From NCBI GenBank assembly GCA_946803715.1, contig CAMPET010000056.1, positions 156,745 through 185,599 on the forward strand: 28,855 bases of DNA, in the 5' to 3' direction. Made by a program: the position numbers and the translations under genes. The notes beneath the pieces are model-generated. The model did no database searches. It was not told the origin of the DNA and saw only the letters and a program-made list of their open reading frames with translations. Below, piece after piece: positions 20,927 through 28,855 of this stretch (its first letter is position 1; each line of letters opens with the position of its first letter). The DNA is from Beroe ovata. Lineage: Eukaryota > Ctenophora > Nuda > Beroida > Beroidae.

Positions 20927-21020
20927 ATGGTACTAGATGGTCACTAGATACACATAACACATGGTACTAGATGGTCACTATATACACATGGTACTAGATG
21001 GTACTAGATGGTCACTAGAT
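20927..21020. repeat. Minisatellite upstream of SAP30BP
   Basis: Three to four copies of ATGGTACTAGATGGTCACTA-type units of about 20-34 bases, with TACACA spacers. It lies in the 830-base region (20311-21140) between the BTB gene and the SAP30BP repeat zone, which otherwise holds only the presumed BTB 3' UTR. Confidence 0.8.
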
Positions 21021-21141
21021 TCACACCGTTTACACTCAATAGATCATCTCCTCTTCTCACCTCTTGTCGGTGACAATCTTATATTCAGTGCATAAACTCA
21101 TGATGGGTTTACTAGTAGACTATAAACTGAAATACGCACAC

Positions 21142-21587
21142 TACTGTAGGATGGACGGACTAATTGGTAGTTACGTTACACATGCACTCTATGCACAGTG
21201 CACACTGTACACTATATACACTATACACTATGCACACAGTACTCTATGCACACTATACACTATGCACACTAAGCACACTATACGCTATGTACACTATACA
21301 CACTGTACTCTATGCACTCTATACACTATGCACACTTAACACACTGAACACTATGTACACTATACACTATACACACTGTACTCTATGCACTCTATACACT
21401 ATGCACACTGTACACACTAAACAATGCACACAATACTGTAGGATGGACGGACTAATTGGTAGTTACATTACACAGCCACACTATGCACATTGTATACTAT
21501 GCACACTGTACACTCTGCACACTATATACTATGCACACTGATCAATACACACAATACTGTAGGATGGACGGACTAATTGGTAGCTAT
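21142..21587. repeat. TATACACTATGCACAC array with three copies of the SAP30BP start region
   Basis: A 33-base segment beginning TACTGTAGGATGGACGG and encoding MDGLIGSY occurs at 21142-21174, 21434-21466 and 21555-21587. It is embedded in a low-complexity array of ACTATGCACACTATAC-like words. Only the third copy continues into the conserved SAP30BP coding sequence; in the first two the frame runs on through the array as Cys/Thr/Leu/Tyr/His repeats and stops (21339, 21541). The offsets are 292 and 121 bases, so the copies are not in one reading frame. Confidence 0.9.
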
Positions 21588-23154
21588 GGTGGAGTCAGTG
21601 ATGAAGAAGAAGCTATGGATGTCGCACCACAGCCACCTGACAACACAGAGCAAGGTGACAAAGTCATCATATCTCTCTGGACTCACTTGACAAAGTGATC
21701 ACTTCTCACTATACTCACTTGACAAAGTGGTCACTTGATTATGATAAACTTAGATTGATCAGTTGTTGACTAACATCTTTTTGTTTATCGTCTCCTCAAT
21801 TCACAGATAAAGCAGTGACAGAGCGATTAATGACAGAAATAGAGAGTTCGCCCCCCGATTCAAACCCGGCATCCCACACTTCTCCGCCCAGTTCGCCAGC
21901 CCACCCCACCTCCACACAGAACTCTACTCGAGAAACGCCCCCAGATTCAGACAGCAGCCCGCCACCTGTGTCCAGTTTACCCGGCCTCAAATCTTACACA
22001 TCCATCAGCCCGGTGAGTATTGGAGTTCTCTCCTGATGATTTAGCAGTACGGAATCTATTGGATGTTATCCTATTTGATTCTGAGAAAGTGAAGAAAATT
22101 CGTAGAGAAAGCTCAAATCACTTGATAAGACTTGCAGCGAGTAGCGATCATTGATGTTTCTATATTTCAGGGCCGCCCAGTGAACACTGCACTTTCTTCT
22201 CTCTTCAACTCATACGATGACCAAGATATCACGATAAACGAGGAAAAGGATGAAGAGGACATTGAGAAGCAGTGTAAGTGGGATGTAAACAGGCGCAACT
22301 CGGCTTGCCATTTGCCATGTGCCACAAATTTGAATTAAGTACGCCGCGCGCAATTTCCAAATGACGTTTTGGTGTACAGACATTTTATTGTTTTGAGATA
22401 CAAACCGATTACGCGCGCGCGTAGTTTGAGCGCACGTCAATTACCATTAATTTTTTATAGTCGTCATCAGAAAAAATGCGAATGTCGAAACTAAAAAAAC
22501 GCGTATGTGTACACATGGAAATTGTATAGTGGAAATTGTGCTATGTTTTAGACGACAGAAATCTTTAACTGAGCAGTTCTTCAACCCCCTTCAGATGATG
22601 TTACCGTTGAGAACTCGGACTCTGAGTCTGACACCGAGAACTTCATGGGGAAAGTAGACGAGCTGGGCAACGCAAAGATACCGTCAGAACCCAAAGGGAA
22701 GTGTTCGTCTAAATTACAAGAAAAGATCGCTACAGAACTCGAAAAGAGGAAGAAATTCGGCTACGATCCGTGCAGCAAGATGAAAGAGAACAAGCAGTTT
22801 CGAAACCCGAGCATCTATGACAAACTTATTGAGAAGTTTGGGATTAACGAAACTGGGACTAATTTCACTGATCCGATCCTCAATAAAAGTTCATGGCGGC
22901 CCGAGTCATTTTACAAACAATTGGCCGAGAAGCAGCAGAAAGACTATGATAGGAGGGAGAGTGAACGAAAGAAGGAACAGGCTAACGATCCAAACTCTAA
23001 AATCAAACAGATGGTCATGGCAGAGAAACGGTCAAAATGGGATGACAAGGGTTCAAATGTTAAAGATGTGGGTCGAGATAAGCTTGATAAGCAATTAAAA
23101 GCGCAGTTAATTCAAGTCAAATTGAATAAGCAGCTGATGGCTAAAAGTAGTTGA
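21564..23154 (+). CDS. SAP30BP: SAP30-binding protein (HCNGP-like, nuclear splicing/transcription factor)
   Basis: SAP30BP is a nuclear protein linked to SAP30/Sin3 co-repression and to splicing of short introns with RBM17. Exons 21564-21654, 21807-22012, 22171-22273 and 22595-23154 join in phase to about 319 residues, close to the human 308. An acidic N-terminus (SYGGVSDEEEAMD) and a Pro/Ser/Thr-rich exon 2 precede the HCNGP core in exon 4: KIPSEPKGKCSSKLQEKI, FRNPSIYDKLIEKFGINETG, and SWRPESFYKQLAEKQ, ending KRSKWD. FRNPSIY..L and GTNF are the family's most conserved elements. The C-terminus is basic and helical rather than Thr/Ala-rich as in mammals. The start codon lies in the last of three duplicated copies of the same segment. 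Confidence 0.92.
22274..22594. other. SAP30BP intron 3 with CpG-rich words
   Basis: 321-base intron with donor T|GTAAGT and acceptor CCCCCTTCAG. It contains GTACGCCGCGCGCAATTT (near 22339) and TTACGCGCGCGCGTAG (near 22409), resembling the CpG cores seen at 3016, 6300, 6440 and 23740-24020. No coding content. Confidence 0.6.
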
Positions 23155-23461
23155 TGTGACCTTCTAGATACATCGTAATTCACATCCAACATCAGTCATT
23201 TAATTTTATGGACTGGTCAAGAACACTGCTATTTCCTCATCCAAATCGGCAAATTACTAAATTGTCATTTCTTGTGATACATATTCATATTGCAAACGTG
23301 AGAATTCCCCTTTAATCTATGCTGCCGTAATACGTGTCCTCAAAATACGGTCAGCATAAGGTCATCGCATGATCGTTTGACAACTGAGCCTTTCCCGGAT
23401 ATAGATATGCATATCTTGTTATCTGTCCATACCTTGTCCTCCGTCGGAGATCGAGACTCGA

Positions 23462-23553
23462 CATTTTCCCTACCCGACGGCGTCGGGGCAGTGCAATCAA
23501 GATTCTGCCAGGGCCGATAAATGCCGCCAGCGAGGGTAGGGTGTAATCCTACA
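23462..23553. mobile_element. MITE-like element, diverged copy 2
   Basis: Shares with 6010-6098 the order ATTTTCCCTAC, a GCAGTGCAAT/GCGCAATTG block, GCC, then CCAGCGAGGGTAG and a TAATCC-TACA end. Its left part contains a local palindrome, CCCGACGGCGTCGGG (23472-23486). The left terminal repeat is eroded. Confidence 0.45.
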
Positions 23554-23679
23554 TTCCTACATCTTATAAGACTACTCCCTAGTCCCTACCGGCCGCCGGC
23601 CTGACCAGCGTTGCGTTTGCGAATTTCATCCCTGGCCCTAACGCGCTGCACTGGCATTGGCGAATTGCTAATAAGCTTG

Positions 23680-23960
23680 ATTGCTGATGCAAGCCGCGAA
23701 CGCGAAGCTCTTGCGTTTGTCTGTCGTCTGAGAATAAGTTTTCACTGCGCGCGGCGTGGCGCGCGCAGAACGAAATTTTCTCGACAGGGTCAGAGGGTCT
23801 ATCATTGATCGACAATAAGCACTAGCTTAGCTTGTCTGGCTATGCTATACACCGCTGATGCCAGATGCAATAAGCCGTGCACGTGCACTGCACGTGGAGT
23901 TTGAAAATAAGTTAGCGCCGCGCGCGCGCGCAAAACGAAATCATCGATCGACAAGCACTT
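23680..23960. repeat. CpG-rich degenerate direct repeat, ~175-base period
   Basis: Unit 1 (23680-23805) and unit 2 (23854-23960) share the order CTGATGC-AG, AATAAGTT, a GCGCGC-rich core, then AACGAAAT and ATCGATCGACAA-AAGCAC-like words. The cores are runs of alternating C and G (for example 23915-23931) that could adopt Z-DNA. Dinucleotide CG is strongly depleted elsewhere in the window, so this block stands out. Confidence 0.6.
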
Positions 23961-24776
23961 CTGGGGGTCCTTCTGACGTCGTCAGAATCTGACGAGTCAG
24001 ACGCGTCATGACGCCGCGCGAGCTGCTTATTGCACAGAGTACTTGCCGGATGTTATCTGTCCACTGTTTCTCGCGCGCGGTCCGGCGAGCGCCTTCATCG
24101 GCGAAGACAAGACACATGTAATCAATTGGACAGATCCAAAATTACATCTACCAAAGCAAAACATAACCAAGTGGAAAGCCCTTTGGTGTTTGGAATATTT
24201 CGTTGTGCATGCAAAATTATCCTCACACTAAGATAATTAAACTTAAATAATTTAACTTTGTGATATTGTTACTTATGTTGTAAATGTGGTTATGTAATTA
24301 ACTTCATGATGTATTTTTCCTGATTGTACTTACCAACAAAATTTGTACAAACTAGCAAAAATTTGAACCAGTGATGTATAACAGATGTTAAACAGGGTTT
24401 TAAACTTATCAGCGAGGAACACACTTTGTGGAGATCCTGAAGAAGAGACTACAATGTCTTGAAACTATCAGTAGATTTGTGGTGAAAAAGTGTGTGGGTT
24501 TGTCTCAATTGACTTTGTATCACTGGCTACAATGTTCAATCATCTGGAGATGTTTATAATGATTGAATTGAATTGAATGATGTATAGCAGATGTAAAAAT
24601 AATCAACTATTCTATTCTATACATGAACTGTTTCTCGATAATGGAGATAACCTAAGGAGTTTGAAATTAACAAGAGGCTGAAATTTAGTGCTCAGCAGGT
24701 TATGGAATCATGATGTAATTGTAACAAAGCAGAAATTAACTGGACCTAGCCTCTATCAAGTTTCTCAGAGTTAATC

Positions 24777-25905
24777 ATGGTAGAAAAAGATATATCGAAT
24801 TTCTTGGAGGAATTCAGGAAGACAGATAGAACTTTATCAGACTTTAATTATCTTTGGAAAGCCAAAAACATGTCATGTGCTATACACTGCTCCCCAAACC
24901 CTAAGGTAGATTTGTTGCTATGTATGACTCTATGAACCATCTCTGCATCATTAATTTCATCACAATTACAATTCTTTCAGGAGCAATATGACTACATCAG
25001 AGAAATTTTTGAATACTTGATAGTTGGTATTGACAGAGGAATCTTAGTTGGTAAGGGGGCAATATTCATACTCTATGCATATTTTGTGATCCAGCCTCCT
25101 AATCCTTGGCAAAGGATTAACATTCCTGTAACATGTGAAGAGCTCAAGAATATGAAGAATTTGGCTCAAGCTTATTGTGATAATCAGGTTCTGTATGATT
25201 TCCTGGTCAAATATGCTTGCAGTTGTTGTATTTGCAACTTTGTTCAAAGAATTTATATATTCCATGTCAGGAGCATGATGTTGTATATCTATTCAACAAA
25301 CTTCTAGCAGTTCAGGCCTTTGAGGTCATTCCTACTCATGACACTATAGTTTGGGGAAACAAGTTTGTCCCTAAAGAGAGGTATTTTAAATGACTGTAAA
25401 GTTCTTTGTTTTGGAGTCAGTTGAATACAACAAGAATTATTTTTTTCTATCATTTATCTTCAGATTTGTATCATTCAATTGTAAGAAAGACACAATAAGT
25501 GGACCAACAGCTGTAAAGACATTGTTTCAAGATGGATCAGTTATCAGGAAATTAGAATCACTTTCCCTTGATTACAATGAAGTGAAGGAATCTTTGTCAG
25601 ACGGTAAACTGTTGCTAGACTGTGTCAGTCTAGATCTGCATAGCAAGATCCACCATTTGGAAAATGAGTTTCATAACGAGGTCAATGAAATTCGGAATGG
25701 GCAAAGTGATGGAACTTTACCTTCGACTTTCAAAGACTATGTCCCATCACAAAGTGTCAAGGAGAAAGCCTGGAATGCCCCAGTTGATGAGAGGACTCCT
25801 TTAGAAAAGAAACGTCGGACAAGGAGAGGAAAATCGACAGAGGATGTCAGTATAAAGTGTGAATTTAACAATGAGAACAGCTTTATCCCCTTCCCAAAAT
25901 CTTGA
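24777..25905 (+). CDS. SNAPC1: snRNA-activating protein complex subunit 1 (SNAP43)
   Basis: SNAPC1 is a core subunit of SNAPc, which binds the proximal sequence element of snRNA genes for Pol II and Pol III transcription. Exons 24777-24905, 24981-25187, 25271-25380 and 25464-25905 join in phase to about 295 residues (human 368). Family features are FLEEFRKTDRTLSDFNYLWK at the N-terminus, then VGKGAIFILYAYFVIQP with NPWQRI (the GALYLLYGLY/PKQKIR region) and DVVYLFNKLLAVQAF (the AYIFRKLRLDRAF region). The C-terminus is basic (EKKRRTRRGK). Introns are only 75-83 bases. The exon 2 donor (CAG|GTTCTG) is weak but gives the best family alignment. TTTCTCAG ends 8 bases before the ATG. It is the first of four closely packed same-strand genes. 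Confidence 0.85.
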
Positions 25906-26117
25906 CAGGGTACGATGGTTGATCAACATATGAAAGTTATTGTTACTAATTTATTTGTTTATGATTTCATTGATTTCATTACAAATGTATATTATTTCCA
26001 CATTAGAATGATGGAAACACCTTATTGATCTGTGCTAAGAGTCCCACACACACTGACTATTGACAAATGGTAACTGTAATTTGGTAACTGTAATTGCTAA
26101 AAACTCCATAGTTCACC

Positions 26118-26548
26118 ATGGTCCTATTCAGAGAAGCAGCACGTAGGTTGCAGCCAATGCATTGGCAGTTGAAGTTTGAATATTTGAAATGTGTAGTACT
26201 GTGTTACATCCCTGTGGGAGCATGGGGTGTTTACAATGAAATGGAGCTCTACAGAATAAGGTTATCTTTCCTTTTCTGATTCTGAATCAATGTGGCCAGT
26301 GCCCACCACAACTTTTTGATATAACATTGTGAGTTATGCGTTTTATGAGTCATCCAGTCAACGGATCACAATATACCTTCAGGACTGATGATTCATATTT
26401 GGATGCCATTCTGAAGGGATCAGAAACTCTCATGAAGCAAGGAGAGAATAAAAGCAACTTCCTCAAGACATTTTCTAGTAAGAAGAAAGATGGATTTCAA
26501 GCTAAAAGTGATTTTGAGAAGGATGCATTGGCAGCTATTGACAAATGA
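26118..26548 (+). CDS. Small single-pass membrane protein, PET100-like (tentative)
   Basis: Two exons, 26118-26260 and 26383-26548, join in phase (AG|G restores Arg) to 102 residues. The start has an ideal Kozak context (CACCATGG). A single hydrophobic span (about residues 23-40) reads FEYLKCVVLCYIPVGAWGVY, followed by NEMELYR. The spacing of E, basic residue, PV, N and E matches animal PET100, an inner-mitochondrial-membrane chaperone of cytochrome c oxidase assembly. The short Lys-rich helical C-terminus (SSKKKDGFQAKSDFEKD) does not look like PET100's usual tail. MICOS13/QIL1, also a small single-span protein, is a weaker alternative. The two ORFs could be separate, but phase agreement and splice signals favour one gene. 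Gaps to its neighbours are 212 and 294 bases. Confidence 0.5.
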
Positions 26549-26794
26549 AGCTCGTCACTAATCAGCCAATTCAGTGACTAGTGACCATCAGACAAAGTAA
26601 AGACAGGCGTGATGATTATTTCTCCAAGACTTCCGATTGCTGCTTGTTGAATTTTGATGTACAATGTACAATGTGAATGATACCTACGCTATGAATGATC
26701 TTGAAGAGTATAACTGAATCCAATGCAATTGAACTATTTAAATCATGTGAATAAGTAGAATCCCCAGTTTATTGACAGTAAATCTCTTCATAGG

Positions 26795-26821
26795 ATGTTG
26801 CCCAAGTGTACCATGTGCTAA
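26795..26821 (+). CDS. Upstream ORF of MNAT1 (8 residues)
   Basis: An ATG at 26795 opens an 8-codon frame closed by TAA, one base after an acceptor-like CTTCATAG. A second ATG at 26823 overlaps the MNAT1 start out of frame. If the mRNA begins upstream of these, MNAT1 translation would need leaky scanning or reinitiation; transcription starting in the CTCTCTCTT tract just before 26843 would avoid both. Confidence 0.35.
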   Translation: MLPKCTMC

Positions 26822-26842
26822 AATGCTCCACTCTCTCTTGGA

Positions 26843-27772
26843 ATGTCAAAAGTCACCGTTTTGGAAGAAGTTTGTCCGAGATGTAGAACCAGCAACTTCC
26901 AGAACAAGTCATTGAAGCTCCTGGTGAACGAATGTGGTCATGAACTCTGTGAGAAATGTGTGGAGCATTTGTTCATTCGGGGCTCCGCTCCTTGCCCCTC
27001 CTGCAAACTCGTCCTCAAGAAGAGCTCTTTCAAAACTAAACGATTCGAGGATCACACTGTGGAGAGGGAAGTTGATATAAGGAAGAGAATACTCAAGGAT
27101 TACAACAAAACTGAGGAAAACTTCTCCTCTTTGGAGGAGTTCAACGATTATTTGGAGGAGATAGAGGACATTGTTTACAACTTCGCCAACAACATTGATA
27201 TCGAGGAGACAAAGAAGAGGGTGGAACAGTACAAGAAGGAAAATTTCAAGGTAATAGAGAGAAATAGAGCTGCCCAGAGCCGGCACGATGCGTATATGAA
27301 GGAGAAGATGAGAGCTGAAGAGAAGGAGCTGGAGGAAAGGAGGCAGCATGAAAAGGAGTGTGAAGCAATGGAGGAGATGGAGAGGAATGAGAGGAAGAAG
27401 AAGCTGTTAGAGCAGATCGCCAACTCAGACAGACCAGCAGATGAAATACTGCTCCTTCATAAAGAAGAGGAAGAGGGAAGCACATCCTTCCTCAATAGGA
27501 GATCGCTCCACTCTAAATCATCTGTGAACAGTGGGTTCAGCATTGCTATGATCAGCAATAGTAGCAAACAAGCAAGCAGCAAGATCTATAGCTATAAGTA
27601 TGAGGACCCCAGGGGAGACAATTGTGGACCTCCTGTTCCTCGAGATAAGATGGTCACATATGCTGCAGATGTAGAAATTAGCGAGATTTCCCTAACTGCT
27701 GGCTTTGCTAAAGAGTACGCTGTCCAAAGGCCTATCGATGAGGCCTATTCTGGTCTTTTTATTTTCAAATAG
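26843..27772 (+). CDS. MNAT1: CDK-activating kinase assembly factor MAT1 (TFIIH subunit)
   Basis: MAT1 joins CDK7 and cyclin H into the CDK-activating kinase and tethers it to the TFIIH core. It is a single exon of 309 residues, the same length as human MNAT1. The N-terminal C3HC4 RING finger is complete (Cys11, Cys14, Cys31, His33, Cys36, Cys39, Cys51, Cys54; NECGHELCEKCVEHLF), followed by a KSSFKTKRFED..VEREVDIRKRILKDYN-type block. A long Glu/Lys/Arg coiled coil (about 85-205) binds XPB/XPD. The hydrophobic C-terminal region (YAADVEISEIS, AGFAKEYAVQRPIDEAYSGLF) contacts CDK7/cyclin H. Absence of introns is unusual against its multi-exon neighbours. The ATG at 26843 directly precedes the RING as in the family; two upstream ATGs are out of frame. 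Confidence 0.97.
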   Translation: MSKVTVLEEVCPRCRTSNFQNKSLKLLVNECGHELCEKCVEHLFIRGSAPCPSCKLVLKKSSFKTKRFEDHTVEREVDIRKRILKDYNKTEENFSSLEEFNDYLEEIEDIVYNFANNIDIEETKKRVEQYKKENFKVIERNRAAQSRHDAYMKEKMRAEEKELEERRQHEKECEAMEEMERNERKKKLLEQIANSDRPADEILLLHKEEEEGSTSFLNRRSLHSKSSVNSGFSIAMISNSSKQASSKIYSYKYEDPRGDNCGPPVPRDKMVTYAADVEISEISLTAGFAKEYAVQRPIDEAYSGLFIFK

Positions 27773-27973
27773 TTTTATATAACATTCGTAGATGATTTTA
27801 TTTATTTTAATTTATAATTTCTTACATATTTCATTTCTAACTTATGATTCAAATTGTTTGCTATGTTTCATTTTCATCCCCAGTTGATTCTTCTATGATG
27901 GATGCTGTGTAATTGTGTAATTGCTGAGAGCAATTAACTCACTAAGTGATTACCAAAATCTTCCAGGTGTAAT

Positions 27974-28768
27974 ATGATATGTACGCGCGACGCTCCCCCA
28001 CTTCTGAGACGTCTCATCTTGTGTCTCTCTGCGAGACTACACGGATCGAGACATAGCGTCTCATCTTCATCTTCCCTTGTCGCAGAAATCGCATCTTCCA
28101 GACAACTGTCAACTTTTTGCTCCAAGAGGAAAACTTTGCATAGGAATAGATCCGCCAGACTCGAAAACCACCAGCAATTTGATTACCTGAAGGATGGTAT
28201 TGCTGAAATATTAACAGGTGGGCTAAAAGTGATTTTGTATGATGTAACTTACTTCAACATGATATTTTCATGGAGAGTAAAGAGACATTATATCATACTG
28301 ATCATGACCATTTAGTGACTTTTTCATGTATTCATGATCGAATCCTTCTTGTCAGTTTACCATCGGTCAAAGATCTCTCTGTAGACTTTTCCCACGTCAC
28401 TGTCTCGCACTTCTGAAACCATTCCTTCCTGTTTCCCTACCTTCTTCTCCCCTCACTTCCCCTCACCCCCAGTCTCTAAACCTCACCGGTAACAACCTTC
28501 CTTCCCTCTCTCTCCCACTCCCCTCACTTTCATCTCCAGATTACCCCTTCTCCTGTCACTCTCTAAATTCTACCCCTCTCCCTCCCGCCCTCATTCGCTC
28601 CCTCCTGCAGACAGGATATCCGATATTTCGCGCGACTTCCCCTCCATAGTGGATTTGGGAGCTGGTAAGGGTCACGTGTCACGTCACGTGAACACGTACA
28701 TTACACAGCACGTCACAGAGTGCGACACTGCACAGCACTCTCTCAATCTACCTCGAGAAGATGTTGAG
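27974..28768 (+). CDS. NDUFAF5: Complex I assembly factor, arginine hydroxylase NDUFAF5 (partial, continues off right edge)
   Basis: NDUFAF5 is a mitochondrial class I methyltransferase-fold protein that hydroxylates an Arg of NDUFS7 early in complex I assembly. The first two exons are present: 27974-28217 and 28611-28768 (donors ACAG|GTGGGC and GAG|GTATGA), 134 codons in phase. Residues 1-55 are Arg/Ser/Leu-rich with almost no acids after residue 6, fitting a mitochondrial presequence. FDYLKDGIAEILTDRISDI followed by SRDFP matches the family's FDYLKEEV..DRVYDIPRNFP. VDLGAGKGHVSRHV is the SAM-binding motif I. The remaining two-thirds lies beyond the window. CTTCCAG ends 7 bases before the ATG. 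MNAT1 ends 201 bases upstream. Confidence 0.88.
28218..28610. repeat. Pyrimidine-rich NDUFAF5 intron 1
   Basis: The last 240 bases of this 393-base intron are nearly all C and T (CCCTCACCCCCAG, TCTCCCTCCCGCCC and similar). They form an exceptionally long polypyrimidine tract before CCTCCTGCAG. The opposite strand has many G-runs. Confidence 0.6.
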
Positions 28769-28830
28769 GTATGAACACGGCTAGCCTCTCCTCCGTTACA
28801 CGTCCCTCCGCTCGCTGAGAGTAGAATGTA

Positions 28831-28855
28831 TGTGTGTGTGTGTGTGTGTGTGTGT
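28831..28855. repeat. GT microsatellite at the right edge
   Basis: GT run in NDUFAF5 intron 2, cut by the window end. The left edge of the window (positions 4-14) also begins in a short GT run. Confidence 0.85.

Larger units (their letters stand above)
23155..24776. other. SAP30BP-SNAPC1 spacer
   Basis: The 1.6 kb spacer has three parts. The first 300 bases are AT-rich (presumed SAP30BP 3' UTR). Positions 23450-24110 are CpG-rich and repeat-bearing (listed separately). Positions 24110-24776 are AT-rich again, with small direct repeats such as GATGTATAACAGATGT (24373) and GATGTATAGCAGATGT (24579). Open frames here rely on non-ATG starts or simple composition and match nothing known to me. Confidence 0.5.

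Noticed and set aside
21064-21541. Cys/Thr/Leu/His-rich frames of 91-125 residues
   Set aside because: Direct translation of the TATACACTATGCACAC array behind duplicated copies of the SAP30BP start.
24030-24236. 60-68 residue frames at the end of the CpG-rich block
   Set aside because: One uses a TTG start, neither resembles a known protein, and there is no splice support linking them to SNAPC1.
26336-26548. Separate 70-residue gene starting MRFMSHPVNG
   Set aside because: An acceptor (CCTTCAG) at 26376-26382 and matching phase join its second half to the exon at 26118-26260, making it exon 2 of one small gene; the first residues of this frame are intron.
1-28855. CRISPR arrays, bacterial operons, insertion sequences or prophage genes
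   Set aside because: Spliceosomal introns and animal proteins throughout; the tandem repeats have no conserved-repeat/unique-spacer pattern.

Overview
This is a stretch of compact animal nuclear genome. The genes are multi-exon with short GT-AG introns (about 60-660 bases). All the recognisable proteins have metazoan relatives (CNOT1, ABHD16A, DET1, SAMD8/SMSr, SFI1, SAP30BP, SNAPC1, MNAT1, NDUFAF5), and they sit in AT-rich spacers of a few hundred bases with many GT/CA microsatellites. Eleven protein genes plus one tRNA in 28.9 kb is far denser than a vertebrate. An invertebrate such as a ctenophore, sponge or tunicate fits, but I cannot name the species from the sequence. Two assembly gaps are visible: 228 N at 12483-12710 and a single N at 17688.

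Layout. Positions 1-5189 (minus strand) hold the first 14 coding exons of CNOT1, the CCR4-NOT scaffold; the gene runs off the left edge. Its intron 6 carries a complete tRNA-Cys(GCA) on the same strand. Positions 5190-6874 are a repeat-bearing divergent spacer. From 6875 to the right edge every gene is on the plus strand: ABHD16A (7 exons), DET1-like (1 exon), SAMD8/SMSr (6 exons), SFI1 (3 coding exons, with a suspicious duplicated last exon), an intronless BTB-domain protein of unknown family, SAP30BP (4 exons, its start region triplicated inside a minisatellite), a 1.6 kb CpG-rich spacer, SNAPC1 (4 exons), a small membrane-protein gene resembling PET100 (2 exons), intronless MNAT1, and the first two exons of NDUFAF5 running off the right edge.

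The genes do not form one pathway. They are mostly housekeeping: mRNA deadenylation, lipid metabolism, ubiquitin ligation, centrosome, splicing and snRNA transcription, TFIIH, and mitochondrial complex assembly. The last four lie only 200-300 bases apart. Several genes have an AG splice-acceptor-like site 0-9 bases before the start codon, which makes spliced-leader trans-splicing of a closely packed array a reasonable hypothesis, though unproven.

Exon boundaries were read by eye from splice signals, reading-phase agreement and remembered protein families. No alignment was run.
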